From positions 5,332,001-5,396,000 of the forward strand of contig JAKCOZ010000022.1 of NCBI GenBank assembly GCA_022605955.1: a DNA stretch of 64,000 bases, given 5' to 3'. This stretch comes from Rallus limicola. Taxonomy: Eukaryota > Chordata > Aves > Gruiformes > Rallidae. The number at the start of each line of letters is the position of its first letter. Position 1 is the first letter of the stretch. Below the pieces are notes generated by a model. The model did no database searches and was not told where the DNA came from. It saw only the letters and a program-made list of their open reading frames with translations. The translations under genes and the position numbers were made by a program. Positions 13,773 to 27,010 of this stretch are shown here, in pieces.

Positions 13773-13830
13773 CATCACAAAACTGTAGGGGTTGGAAGGG
13801 ACCTTGAGAGATCACCGAGTCCAACCCCCC
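13773..13830 (-). mobile_element. CR1 LINE 3'-end remnant
   Basis: GGGGTTGGAAGGGACCTTGA at 13788 followed by GAGTCCAACCCCCC is the reverse complement of the conserved CR1 3' end. Only about 58 bases remain. It lies inside the transcribed 3' UTR of C7orf50, in the same orientation as the gene. Confidence 0.8.
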
Positions 13831-13992
13831 AGCATGATAAATATTTGCAATTGGAAACAATGAGTAGTACAAAATCTGAAAATTTAATATTAGGATTATT
13901 AGAAAATATGTCTTTACAACTAATATATAGTCTCAGTATGGGACATCCTGTTCTTCCTTCCTCGAGACAACCACTAAGACACAGAAGTACCC

Positions 13993-14175
13993 TCAGGACA
14001 GCAGCTGCAGAACTTGTCGTATGCGCTCGCACTTCTCCATCAGGTTTGGGTCTTCTGCACCAGTATCATCCAACTCCTTCATGAAAGCTTCAGCCTTCTG
14101 CACAGTTATGTCTCGTGCACCACCCCTCAGCCCTTGCAGATAATCCAGTAAGATGGTGAAATACTTGTCTGGAAC
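13993..14175 (-). CDS. C7orf50: C7orf50 homologue, last coding exon (C-terminal 60 residues)
   Basis: Read on minus, the acceptor TTTCTTTAAAG precedes GTTCCAGAC, and the frame runs 60 codons to TGA. The peptide begins [15 protein letters not shown], continues through [17 protein letters not shown] and ends [12 protein letters not shown]. This matches human C7orf50 nearly residue for residue in these segments; the human protein ends with the same [10 protein letters not shown]. The exon starts in phase 0, as the exon at 18645 requires. The segment completes the WKF (formerly DUF2373) domain region. Proteins of this family are small, basic and nucleolar, and the yeast relative Rbp95 acts in early pre-60S ribosome assembly, so a role in large-subunit biogenesis is the family-based expectation. 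An opposite-strand frame at 13845-14084 is a shadow of this exon. Confidence 0.95.
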   Translation of the reverse strand, partial: VPDKYFTILLDYLQGLRGGARDITVQKAEAFMKELDDTGAEDPNLMEKCERIRQVLQLLS

Positions 14176-16155
14176 CTTTAAAGAAAAAAAACCAAGGAAG
14201 AAACAAACCCTGCTTTATTTTTGTCTCTCAATACTCATTCACAATCACATCAAGCCATCACCTGAAGGATAAGGAGGAGAACTGCATGGGCTTTTGTGTC
14301 TGCCAATGCCCACCTCTTGAGTGGAAGCGTTTCTTGCCAAGGTTCTTGCCGGGGGGGATGGACTGTGGTGAGAGGACTGTCATGTGCTCAGATGGGCAAA
14401 GCATCCGAGAGGAAATTCTAAGCAGATGTGGAAATGCTGATCAGCAAATGCGAACGCTCCCTGACAGAGAGCTCAGGGCTGCAAGGGTTGTTGGAAGAAA
14501 AAACCCCCAAAAACCCACTAGCCAAATCCTACTTTTGGAAACATGTATGCAAAACCTTTCTAAACTCTGGGAATTGCATGCAGATGTCCGAGGAAAGAGT
14601 TTTGCTGGAAATACCCTCATCCCTATCCAAAATTATCTGTTTGCTGAGATGAGCTACCACCCACCATCAAGCATTTTGACAGAATGCTTATACAAAGGGA
14701 CAGAATTTAACTTGGAAAACAAATTGAATTCAGACATATGGAAATAATTTATAAATCAAGCTGAATAACACCGATAGGCTCTACTACCATGTCTAACACT
14801 AAAAGCACTTTAGTCATCTACAGTCGCATTACCCCCCTTTCACTCCCTGTCTAGTTGACTAGTCATAGGCTGGAGTTTAGCTTATCTGGTACAACATACA
14901 ATTTAAATGATCATTACATTAAATAATCTTGGCAATAACTTAGCAGAGACTTTGCAATGATTTAATTCAGTATTTCAAACTAATGTATTTTCAAAAGCAT
15001 TAGGTGCACAGCTCTCTGATGAAGCGTATCTTAACTTCACGTGGTGTAGCTGTGGAACAGGTTTCAGCCAATAAGAGAATTTTTTTTCTGTGGATCAGGA
15101 GATGTTAAAATGACCTAATCAGGCAAATATTTTTCTCTGTGTTTAGCTTTACACATCTAACTTTAAAAGGCATACTCGACATGAGTCAAGTCAAACACAT
15201 ACGTAAGCATTTAAAGGATTGGAGACTAATTATTCAAGGGCGTTTCAATTCTGCCAAGTGTCAACGTTTCAGAGAAGACAGATATTCAACAGATACTTAA
15301 TTTACAACTTATTTCTCCATCGACATTTGGCAGCATAACTTTGATCACTAAAACTTCTATCACTCCAGAAGAAGAGGAAGAAAGGCTATCCTAACATGGC
15401 CTTCATCAATCAGGAAATTACAAAGTCATAAATCAAATATAAAGCCTGCCTTCAGTCTCGTAGCTTATATGCTATGGAAAACCTTCTAATTCTTCACACA
15501 AACACTCTTGTGTTAAAGAAACAACACAGATACACAGAAAAAAGCTATTAATTTTACAGTGGCAACACTGAAGTGGACAATATATGAAGAGTTGCTATAA
15601 GATACATATCAAGCATTTAAACAGAATGAAAAATATCTGTGTATATGTATTTTAAGCCTTTTTACTGACAGTAAACTGGAACTAATAACAGACAAAAACA
15701 TTCAGGCACAAACAATTTCAGCGTAACACTGCTCCTGTAATGCAGATGCTCAGTATGGCACCTCTAAAGCTCAGGAACATCTCCACGTTCCAAGCCTCAG
15801 CCAAATTACCTCCATAATTTACACCTCTTGTTCTCAGACCTCGTGGCACAGTCATATCTCACTGCACAGAATTGCTGTTATTATATCATTTAAGCAAAGT
15901 GCTTGAAGGGGCAATTAAAAGCCTACTCTAAACTTAGAAATACTAAGCGTGCAGAAAGACATGTGGCTGCCTGAAGCTTAGAAAGCATTAAGCATTTGGA
16001 CCTAAGGATAAGTGCTTGAGCATTCAAAAAGACAGATTTCTTCTTTCACACAACTATTACATTTATTCCAGCGAGAGCTTACAGTACAGAACCATGCAGG
16101 CAGGAGAATAAACACAGTATTTTTTCTTCCCAGCTTACACATACAACAGAGCCAT

Positions 16156-16212
16156 GGCAATGATGGGACTCGATGATCTCAAAGGTCTTTTCCAACCTAG
16201 TGATTCTGTGAT
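16156..16212 (+). mobile_element. CR1 LINE 3'-end remnant
   Basis: GGGACTCGATGATCTCAAAG at 16165, then GTCTTTTCCAACCTAGTGAT and TCTGTGAT. This is the typical CR1 terminus reduced to about 57 bases, inserted antisense to C7orf50 in its last intron. Confidence 0.8.
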
Positions 16213-16425
16213 AACAGAACACAGGAACTGCTGGCAAAAAGCTAATGAAATCTGAATTTTAATTCTTCAAATACAGTAGAACAAGAACTGAAATTTCAGA
16301 GACTCTTGGTGAGGCTTTACAAGAAGGAACACAATCCTTCCCTAAGATCAGCTTTTGGTCAGGTTAGAAACTGGATATATCTAGATCTCCCACCATGACT
16401 CTGGCAAGTGATGCTTCTAGGATTT

Positions 16426-16455
16426 AATTATTATTCTTTTAATTATTATTCTTTT
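16426..16455. repeat. 15-bp exact tandem duplication
   Basis: AATTATTATTCTTTT occurs twice head to tail (16426-16440 and 16441-16455). It is probably a slippage product in AT-rich intron DNA. Confidence 0.85.
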
Positions 16456-18644
16456 ATTAAGCTGTTTTGACCTTCCTCTTGTTTCTTTTTCTCTTTCACT
16501 TGCCAACCTCACCTCTGTTCTAAGTAGCTGATGTGCACTGGAGTCGAGTAATATGGGAACATCCCAAAGTGAAGTAAATCCCATCAGCTCCGAATGCTGA
16601 GGAGCTATGTACCGTTGGAGAAAGGAGAGATGCATCACAGAGTGAAAGCAAGAGCAGAACATGTATTGCCTTTATGGTCTATGTCACTGAAGGGTTTTCA
16701 GACATTTAAAGACTTGCAGATGCCCCCCCTATTTTGCAGAGCAATATCAGAGAGGTGCACAGAGAACTTCAGCTTACTGCCACCAAGCTGGTGGTTCTCA
16801 GTTACCCTCTGGGGAAGCTCCAGGGACCCCCAGGGCCTTGCAGAAGGAAGGCTGCAGGCAGCTGATGCAGTTACTTCCAAAAAATGCTCTGCCAGATGAC
16901 ACAGATCAACACATGATCCAGTGTTTATTTTATACCGGATCCTGAAGAAGTACATATGCTGTAGGTACGCAGTCTTGGAAGCTGCCAGCCAATGACCAGA
17001 CAGATTTTAAAGGGACTCAAAGAAAACCCCTGACGTTGCAAAGGACTTTAAAGCCTCAACTTCTCACATAAAGAGTCCTGTCAGTATGGGAAACTCAATT
17101 CACCCCTCTGCATGGCTTTTCAGTAGGCATCCAAGTGACACCACGAGATCAAAGACGTGGCTTAGGAAGGAAAGAAACTCATGTCTCCTTTTGTATTTTA
17201 GTCATGCTTGGATATCAAACAGATTTTATTCTCTAATGGACAGGAAGTTGGATTGGGGTATATAAAAAGATATTCAAAAGAAGCTGGTCTGCCCTCCCTA
17301 CAGTCCTGATGAAGAAAGAGTTTTCATCATATGCTTAATTATAAGCACTCGAGCAGTTCTACTAACTTTACTGAATCTGGATGCAGATGTTAATAATCTC
17401 TGATTATTAAAACTACCAAATATGTGAATTTAAATAAATCATAGCACTTTCATCAGATTAAAAAACCAACCAAAAAGGAAGGTTCATGTCAGTGTTGAGA
17501 ACTAGGGAGTTAAGCTGTTCTTTGATACATAAAACAAACGCGACTTACAGTTAATTATTTCCCAGTGTATTTCAACACAACCCCCAAAGTAAACGTTCAA
17601 AAAAGCCAAAACATCTTTCTGCCTGCAAAATCATTTCCAGGTAGCTTCAAAGAACACACATTGATTATGAAAGGTTGCTAAAGACTTTTAAAGGAGCAAC
17701 TTAAAAATAGAAGGCAGTGCAAGCAACCTAAATACCTCCAAATCAAATCTGCATTCTGCAACTAATCTTTTTAAAGTATTACACCTTTTTCCCTTCATGA
17801 AACTCTGCTTTTAATTATCTGGTTCTCTAAAAGTATTTTTAATCTTAAAGGTAACACCCTGTGCCAGGTGAGTGGCTTAAGAGCTGCTGAGTAATTTGGG
17901 TCAGGAAGATCGGTACGCTTCCACATTTAATGTTTGCAGACAAAAAAAATCAACAAAAACTAACTGAATGTCAACTGGATGAATCAATAAGTAAAACACA
18001 GGGCAAATGGCAAGGTGTTTGTTCTATTACACAACCAAACAGACAACCCGAAACTCCTTTCAGTACCGTGACAGTCAGATGGTTATTGGAAATTCAATCT
18101 ATATCGGGTTCTGAGTTATGAAATGAATGGATATCAGGATCGATGCAAGCCTACCTTCTGGTTATACTTTATGCTTTTTACAATCAACATCAGGTTTCAT
18201 TTATATTTTAACGAGAAAGCTATTTTAACATCTTGGCAATACGGCTTGCGCATCCCATACAAAGCCCGAGACAGCTGAAGCAGTATGAGAATTGTGGTGT
18301 ACAGTACTGGGTACCACACTCAGAAATTCAAATTAAGGTCCCAGTAAACTCCAGATTTAGATAGAACACGTATCTGCTCTATTCATGCCTGGGCATTTAT
18401 AAAGTATGAAAATCTAGGATACACAGGAGAATGATCATCACCAACATAAAAAAATTAACTACAAGCCATTAAAATTATTCAGCATTTTGGTTAAACACAC
18501 AGTTATTAATTTATTAATTATTTAAAAATACTAGAACAGTACATGGCAAGTACTAGCAACTACTGGTTAATAAAGAACAGCTGTAACTAATGTATAAAAC
18601 TTTGTATCATTTTTGTTGTGAGAAAAAGCAAGGTTAATACAAAC

Positions 18645-18726
18645 CTTCTCTTTATCGTACATGTGCAAGAGAAGCCAGGTTTGTCTTGTCTTTTGAAACT
18701 TCCATTCTTCTGGGTTTTCAGACCAG
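18645..18726 (-). CDS. C7orf50: C7orf50 homologue, penultimate coding exon with the WKF motif
   Basis: Read on minus, the acceptor TATTACAG precedes C at 18726. That base completes the split codon from the exon at 41700 (AG+C, Ser). Twenty-seven codons follow to the donor GTTTGT after AAAGAGAAG. The peptide [20 protein letters not shown] and then HMYDKEK corresponds to human [20 protein letters not shown] and HMYDSDK. The W-K-F triplet that names the WKF domain is intact. The length, 1+81 bases, keeps the frame open and exits in phase 0, fitting the exon at 13993. The donor is weaker than consensus (GTTTGT rather than GTAAGT). At 82 bases it is shorter than most single-exon gene finders would call, but the match to the human protein leaves little doubt. 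Confidence 0.95.
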
Positions 18727-21700
18727 CTGTAATAAATAATAATTTAAAAAAGAGCTTAAATTAAATACTGTGTGATCAAAATATTCATTATTTGTGCAAC
18801 ATTTCCTACCATGACTCTGAGTGACTTTGTATGTATGATGTGCAGCTGCGTGACACTGTGTGACACAGATACTAGGGCACCATTTGCATTAATGGCAAAA
18901 AAAGAACATGGCTCCCTGGCTTCCATGCAAAAGGCAGAAAGATTATAGGAAGATATTGTAGCCAAGAATATTATAAATGTTCATCAGAAAGCACTGGGGG
19001 TAGACATCAAGTGCCGCACCTTTGAGCAGTCCTCATTTCATCCACAACATCCAAGAGCCCCAACTCCTGCGGGGCTACATGAGTATTTGGAGAGGCAGGG
19101 TGGATGAATAATCAAGTTTGTGTTTCAGAAAGCTGACATTACTCAATAACCTAAATTAAAGTGAAATTAAGCAGCCTGTAGAGGCCTGGAAGGAGAAACT
19201 GGTGCTAGAACCATCAGTAATACGATGGCTGAAGCCCATCACAGGTGAACTGCTGGCTGTGAGCAGAGAAAATCCATTTCTCCAGAGTGTATCTTTTATG
19301 GCTTGGATTTGTTTAAAGGTGTGACTTAAATATTGACCTTTACAGGGCAGAAAATGCTATCTATGTCTCGCTCTCCCCAGGAATTTCAATTCCAATATTT
19401 AGCTTAAAGCATCAGGCTGCTTCAATGCTGTTACAGCAAGCGGGTAAAACAAATGATTAACATCTGCAAACGTTCTTCGTCTGTTTAGCAAGCACATTTT
19501 AAATACACAAAGTTTTAGCTGGGTTTAACGGCACATTTAAGCACATCTTGAAAGTAGGTTTAAAGCTGGCATATTCTGATTGAGATGAAGCAAGAGACCT
19601 ATTTATTTCTATAAACAAATGAGCAAACCAGCAAATCTCACTATAAAATAAAGGCTGCTTTTGAAAAGTACGTGCTGGAAAATCAACATATACAAAATTT
19701 GCCAGTATAATTAGATATCATTTAAGGATCCAGATGAAAATATCAGGAGAAAAAACCCAGCAAATTTCACACTTACTTGATTTTTCTCTAAAGAAAAACA
19801 AGTCTCCAGAGGGTACCATTCAAGATGGCTTTAATGTTCTGGCTTGCTTTATGCAGCATCAGAGAGCACAGAAATCAATTGAAAAGCCAGCTGGATATGA
19901 GAATTAGTATTGTTTAAACACTGTCAAGTCTAATAAAGCAAAAGAGTTCTCATATTCAGTGAATGCTGCACCAGCAAACACAGTCAATTCGATGAAAGAG
20001 AAAAAAACCAAGACAACAGATTAGTACAGACCGGCTTCATGGAAGCTTCTGCAGAAAACCCAGAAGAACAAAAATTATTGCCTGTATTTTCAAATTCATG
20101 AAGATAAAGAAAAAGCAGTGAGAACTCATTAGGATTACCCAATTTAAAATACATTATTATGGGGAAACCATCCTTCTCCCATCACCACCAACCCAGGAAC
20201 CAACAGCCTGCAAAATTATGGTCATGAAATGCTTGGTGTCACTTCCCTTTGTAGCAAGAGGCCCAACTGGACAACGATGACTCTCAAATTGGCACCACTG
20301 GTAATGCAAAGAGCCTGCAGAGAATTAAGTGAAAAAGGCTTTTCTTATGGGTGCATTTGCTGGGCAAGCTACTTGCTCATTTGTACCCAAATTCTCTACT
20401 TGCCTGGCAAAGTAACTGAGGAACTGGAACTTCTGCAGGACGTGAATTAACTTGTACAAGTCCTTCATAAAAACCAAACGACGACAATGATGCCACTTAA
20501 AACATACTTTCTCTTACATATTCTTTCATGAGATTCACCCTTTGGAGCAATACATGGAAGATGCTATAAGAAGCACCATCCTTACAGCATGAAAGCAAGA
20601 AAGTAAGTTGAAAATTCTTTTTTAGGTTCAATAAGCCTGGAAACAGTTTACATTATAATCTTTGCAAGGTGACGAGAACAAGCTGAACGACAGCTCTATG
20701 ACCGCATCCTGTGCAAACAGTCCCTCTTCTAATGAAAACCTTTAACACATGTTTTCATTTCTTTAAACTATACCATGTATTTATACATTTGCAATTATAT
20801 TCACTGGTTAGACACACCACTGAGTACTCTGAATATTTTATTCTCTGCTAATTTTATGTTTGGGTCGCTCACACCATCACCTGAGCACTGCTAGGCATTA
20901 ACTTGAGAAACACAACCTGTTTTCACTAATCTCCTATAAAGCTATAGGATGTTAAAATATCTTTATTACCTAGTTTATAAACAACTGAGACCAACAAATG
21001 AGTGTGCTATAAGGTTAATTGCTCTTATTAGCCTATTACCGAAACCATATGCTCTCTTCTATGCGTTAAGGAAGCTGTTACGTCCCTGTGTCTCAGATCC
21101 CACATTGACTTTCCCTCCAGTGAATTCTCTTGTAGAAAAATTAAATAAAGCTTCAGCAAGTCTTCTAGAAGGGTTTCACTCTATATAGACCATAATAATT
21201 CATATAAACAGCAAACACTTCAACCACATCAACAGCAGAAAGTACATTTGTGCCCATCATAGCACCGGAATCTCGCAAACCGTCTCTTTTGGTTTGCACT
21301 CTGTCCTATTAGAATCAAATGCTAAATGAGTATGGTAAAAAAAGTCGTATTTTCCTTAATAGACTATGGGTGTGCTCATATTTTCAGAAAGCACTCCCAA
21401 ATTTTCAACTGGTACTCTATTCATGGTTGCATGAATTCCTGTTTTCTCCCCATCCAGGATAATGGTCCTTCTCTTGACCTTCATTCCTACCACACTGTGG
21501 GTAAAACACTCCCAATAAAGGGTGTGCAAGCTTTAGGACAGATTGCTCCCTGGAATTGAACTCCCTCCCAACAGTTATTAAAATAAAACTTTTCCACTGA
21601 TTCCTCTGATGGCTTTTTTCCTGCAGCTGTGACAGCTTTAAAGCCTACGGAAAGTCTCATGCCATGACAAAGTGAGAGGGGTTTATCAGAATGACATCAT

Positions 21701-24700
21701 TAGTACGTTCTTAGAAACGTTCAACTTCTAAACTACAAAAGTCAAAGCTCTGTGACACATGAGAGGCTTCATGGTGCTGTACACACAGAGATAAGCTTCC
21801 TTGACATACTACAGCAGTAGAAAAGCCTTTTCCTTTGAGCGATCTACAGAGTAAGACCAACTACATTACAGCTTAAAAACCCCCTTTTCTTCTAGGCAAT
21901 CACAAGCTCTTTCACGGTTTGAATTAATTTGGTAGCCTTTAGGAGTATCCGTGTCCAGATCTAATATAAACTATGGAATAGGATGAAAAATATACATGTA
22001 TAAACCATGTATTGTTTCCAGTGTGCCTAGGGCCGATTTTCAATACGTTGTACAAACACTAATTGCCTTCTTTACACAGTCAACATTTGAATCGTTCTTA
22101 TGAGCTCATTGAAAAAACCACACTGGTTGCCTTTAGTTAAAGAGAACTTTTATTTGTGTGCAAATGACCTTCCTAAACAGCTTTGAAATAGAAGATACAG
22201 CAGAGATGAATCAAACAGCATCAAGTGGCTGCGGGGATTTTACTTTTGAGCTTTTGGGTTTTAGCATGAGAGTCTCATGTAGAAAAACCACCCAAGATTC
22301 TCACTAGTCTATCTCATAAATGCCTTGGAGTCTCTACATCAATCTCACAGAGATTGATGCCCAAAACATGACTGAGTTGTACTACAGAGATAATTTGCCT
22401 TTAAAATGTTTATCTGCATCCCTTCTCAGTACTGTGACAGCAAACAGGATAATTTCTGGGCACGGGCAGCATACGTAGGCAAAGAGATGACTGCACCACG
22501 CAGGGCAGACCACACTCTGGGATGTCCTAGCAGAAGGAGAAGGGGAAGGGAAAGTGGTCAAATTGCTTCCAGAAACACAGTAAGAGAAAAACATTATCAT
22601 CACAGATTGGATTCAGGGAGACAACACAATGCCTCTGCTTACAGTACTGGCCAGGACAAAACACTACACAGCTGTCTCAACTATCAAAGAGTCTCCTACA
22701 CTCTGCTGAGAATCAACCCTTCTACTCATTCAGCTGAAAAGCTTATTGGGTAGGAGACAAGTCTTAAGAAACCATAAAGAAATAAAGACACGTGGCTGCT
22801 GATAAGCTTCCAGAGGGCACGAGGGCAGTGCTGCACGTGAAATGCAAGGACATTTGCATCCAATTTTGGGCCACTGACTGTGAAGCCTACGTCTGATACA
22901 CCTTCCAGCTTGGATACCTATCTGGAATAAAGCGGAATGGTGCCAGCGTGCAGCCCGGACTTAGCATCAGGGAATTCATCTGAAAGGCTTCTCCAGCCCT
23001 GAGGACCAGGTCAGCATGGAGCCTCCTCCTGCCTGTCATTTACCCTTGGGGACCCTTAGGTCTTACTGTCTCAAGCTTCACTGAATCGCAAAGGAGGATC
23101 AACAGATCTGGTTGATTACACCCTATTCAAGGGTACATTGATACACTGGGTTATTCATCACCCTGAGACCTGGCTTTAAGGATCATCTATGTTCTTCTAC
23201 CTGTCTTCACGGAAGGCTGAGCAGAAGTTACAGCATATGACTAAGGCTTGCAGGAACCAAGTTAAGCATTTTATTCCCCGAACGCTCAGCAAACGGGGCA
23301 AAAGGTATCATTTCTGCCCTCACTGCCCTACCCATAAAACGTGGGTTACAGGTGCTTCCTCAATAAAGAACCACACAGTAAAAAAGAACCCCTTTGAGAT
23401 ACTTAAAACCTTGCTGAAACACTTGGTGCTCAAGCGATTCGCCATTAACATTCCACAAAGCAACACCTACAACAGCAGTAACTTTAAAATACCCCACACT
23501 GACATTTCAAGCAAGATCATTGTCCTTATAAAGGCTGAATCTGGAAACTCCAAACACTGTGATGGAGTCAGTTGAGTGCTGAGCGTGACGCTACATATGG
23601 CCAACAGGTGAGCAGGGCACCCGGCCCCTCCAAAGAGGCTCCCTGGAACGGCTGGATGGGAGCAGGAATTTGGCATAAGCTCGTTCATGAGGGAGAAGAG
23701 CCAATTTGATGGATGGAGGTTTTATACGGATACATTAAAAAAATATATGGATGTGGATGAAGTTTTACATGTGCCCTGTAGAGTGTACAGTGAAGCAGGA
23801 ACAGTAATTTTTTTGTCCAGTTGTAACACATAGAATTATTTCAAGGGAAATGTTAAAGGGTTTATTTTTATTGGGGGTAGTCAGATTTTTCTTCTATTTC
23901 TCTCAGGGGCATTTAAGGATGAATTTACTTTTAAAAAGATAGTTTTTGAATGTCTTTGTCAACACCTGCGTGCCCAGAAAGCTGCCTTTGCGGCACACTG
24001 CAGTACTCGGTGCAAAGAAATCACAGTCCAAGATGCTGATTCTCCTCATTTGGAAAAAAAAAAAATCAAAAAGTTAAATTCTAAATAGATTCTCAAAGAC
24101 TTGGCTGCAGTTAAGAATCTGAGACACACTAACCTGCCCCAGGAGTGAAGATACAGCCATGAGAGAGAATCGCAGCCTTTATTTTTAGCTGTGCTTTCTC
24201 GCATTCTGGATGACTCTGTTTATTTCCCAACTCCAATTCCTGGAGAAAGTTAATATATTTTTATACTGACATTCTCAAATCCAGTTTGGAAGCTAATTAA
24301 ATTATGACTCAGATAAAAGGTTTCCCTCATTTTCCCGGAAGAGAAGAAAAGGCATTAGTGGAGCTCTTTTGCCAGAAAAAAACTTTCTAAAATTGTCAAC
24401 AGATTTTAGAATCCCTGCCACGGTTTTGGTTGAAAATCCTGGAACCATTTCTCAATCTGTGGTTTAAAAACAATTTTTAATATATTCTTCCATCTGGTTT
24501 AGATGGAGTATAATGACTAAAGACTTGTGAAAAGGTGAGGGGAAGGGAGAAAGCTTTTTTTACCCCCTTCCTTTTTACTTAAATTTAGGAATCACACATG
24601 CAGGGAGAAATAAACTCACTTTTTACTGTTCCATTTTTCTCCTGATGTCCAGCATGAGGAGAAATTATATCTGACTGCACAGCAAACTACACAGGTCACA

Positions 24701-25237
24701 GAATTTTCTTAGAAAGTATTTAGAAAGCAAATTGCAGGGGCCTTTGTGCCTTAAAGCAAAGCTTTGATTAAATCTACATAAAATGTTTATCACAGCGTAT
24801 CTTTTACTATATGCACTTTTATCACTTGCCATTATTTGTAACGTTTTATGTTCTGTTTGCATCCTGAAGCTTCAGCCAAGCTAGAAATCCCCTTCCTCCC
24901 CCACCACAGGCTCTGTTCAAACCCAACATGAGAAGTTCCCTTGAAGAGCTTGGAGTGTAAACAGATGAGACAGATTATAAGCAGAAAGGAAAGCTGACCC
25001 AGAAAATTGTAACAATGCCTCAAAAATCCTATGGCAGGTCATCGGTGGAGCTCCTCTCTCTCATATATGGCACAAGGCACGTAGGATATCTCACCATGAT
25101 TCCACCAACCTACCTACAAATGCCACCAGTGTTCCACAAACCCTTTGCAATTATTGTTTTCCATTCTTTTTGGAGTACAGTTATTTAGCTGCTGGTATCT
25201 GTATTAGCCTGCCTGCAGCAAAACCACATTTTGATCT

Positions 25238-25283
25238 GTATATATATATCTCTGTATATTTTTATATATAGATATATATAAAA
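25238..25283. repeat. AT-rich simple repeat (TA)n
   Basis: An interrupted TA/TATATATC dinucleotide tract within the large C7orf50 intron. Confidence 0.85.
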
Positions 25284-26830
25284 TCTCAGTAATAATATGC
25301 TGAGAATTTTCTGTTGTTTTCAGCAGTAACAAAAAGGTCAGCAGCAGGCTTGAAAGCCTGCAGCCAGTATTACTATGTTATTAAGCTCAATGTGTTATTT
25401 ATTTTACATACATTCATAAAAAGAAGACAAAGCAGGAGTCAGATTATGACAGAAGAAAACTAAAAAGTAGAAATTGACCCCTTCATAGCCAATCTGTTCT
25501 GCTCCTGCAAGGAATATAAAACTAATTGCTACCCCAATGCTGTGCTCAATCCCATCTCCTCTCCGGATGTCCATCTTTTCTTGCACTTAATTCTGGTCAC
25601 ACTGATGCCCAGACCAGAAATAAGGGAAAGGGAAAATGAAAACAACTGTTATGCTTCCCTCCCATGAAGAACGTCCTGGGGGGTATGAGGAGATAAAGAG
25701 GGCCCCATCATCTGTACGAAAATCATGTAAGAAGCCAGCTGCAAGTAAAATCCTTTTCAAAAGTTGGCAACAATCCATTTCTATAAACGCTTTCTGATGA
25801 TCAGATGAGGGATATGCTACCAGCCCCTGAAAAAGCAAATATGGTCACTTCTCTTCTGCCTTACTGTTAAAGTCCCACTGTGGTACACAGTTCTCCCACC
25901 AAGGTGCAGAGTCAACCTCAGCTGCAACCAGCAGCTCAATTTCATTATTTTTTTGTTTTAAATCAGCTTTTAAAACTTTTAAAGGTTCTCTCCCCTTAGC
26001 ATTTCAAAGAAGAAAAGAACACAGAAGAGGGGAAAGGAGAGATCTGAAGAGCATGTAGATTGAAATCAGGCCAAAAATCTGTTTGTGACTGTAATTCCAT
26101 GTTGCTGGGAGAAGACTAGGTTCTAGGGCGGTTTTCAGGCAGAGCTGAGATTTTACTGCTCACCAGGATAAGCAATGCAAATTCTTTCAAGCTAAATCTA
26201 GAAGATCCAATTCTACTGTTCAGTGCCATAAAACTACAACAGTTATACCTCGTTGTGCGCATACATGCTGTTAGTGGAGCATTAATATACCCTAATACTG
26301 TTCTGGGTGTCAGTGCAGAATACTCTGGTTTCAGCATCATATGGCCATACCTATACTGCCTGTGCTTGGAATATTACAATGTTAATGAAGAATTCTTGCA
26401 CAAGGTACATAAAGATGCTATGAGAAGTCAAGTATTTACTAATCTTAAAAAATCCCCCCAAACCTGTATCATTTCAAGGTCTATCTCAGAGCTAGCAAAG
26501 GTTAAAAAGAAACAACAACAACAAAGAAACAAAAGTTTTGGATTTTAATAAGAAAACACCAGGAATGTTTGAAAGTGTCATGGTATTCCAGACAGCGATC
26601 CTGAAGGAAAACATTTAAAAATAAACCAATTATAATGATAAACCAATGTCCTGTGAAAACTAAGCAGTGAAAGTTTTTGAGGAGGGATAAAAAAATGATT
26701 TCTTGGATAAGGATTTGAATGCTGAAGATGTTGGCTGATGGACTTTGCTTTGAAACAGCCATGATGCCAAAGTGCCAATTTATTGCTCAGTGTGTATATA
26801 TCTGTATATACCTATACATAACTATATCTG

Positions 26831-26885
26831 ACGGTTGGACTAGATGATCTTGGAGGTCTTTTCCAACCTTTATGATCCTGTGATA
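26831..26885 (+). mobile_element. CR1 LINE 3'-end remnant
   Basis: ACGGTTGGACTAGATGATCT at 26831, then TGGAGGTCTTTTCCAACC and TATGATCCTGTGAT form the canonical CR1 terminus with one degenerate octamer. Only about 55 bases survive. Confidence 0.88.
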
Positions 26886-26940
26886 CCGAGCTGGAAGTCT
26901 GTGTGCCTTCAGCTTTATGCATGGGCCAGTTCAAGAAGCC

Positions 26941-27010
26941 CCAAAATCACAGCATGATGCTGGCACCCTCTGAAGGTGTCGAATCCAGCTGGGCCTCTGC
27001 TCAGCAGCAC
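26941..27010 (-). mobile_element. Probable degraded CR1 end
   Basis: AAAATCACAGCATGATGCTG near 26942, followed by CACCCTCTGAAGGTGTCGAA and TCCAGCTGGG, resembles a diverged reverse-complement CR1 3' end. It faces the copy ending at 26885. The match is loose and could be chance. Confidence 0.4.

Larger units (their letters stand above)
13740..13992 (-). other. C7orf50: 3' UTR of the C7orf50 homologue
   Basis: About 250 bases between the stop codon (13993-13995, read on minus) and the expected cleavage site just past the AATAAA at 13753-13758. A 58-base CR1 end occupies about a quarter of it. The exact cleavage point is inferred. Confidence 0.6.
14176..18644 (-). other. C7orf50: C7orf50 intron between the last two coding exons
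   Basis: A 4.47-kb GT/AG intron: the donor follows AAAGAGAAG at 18645 and the acceptor precedes 14175. It is AT-rich and holds one short CR1 end and a 15-bp tandem duplication. A plus-strand open frame of 153 codons (14286-14747) has no recognisable domain or splice context and is not annotated. Confidence 0.85.

Noticed and set aside
14286..14747. 153-codon plus-strand open frame
   Set aside because: It lies wholly in the C7orf50 last intron on the opposite strand, has no motif I recognise and no splice or poly(A) context. Chance length is plausible.
23189..23575. 128-codon plus-strand open frame
   Set aside because: Intronic, with no domain, and a CPHC pattern too short to be a zinc finger. 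Probably chance.
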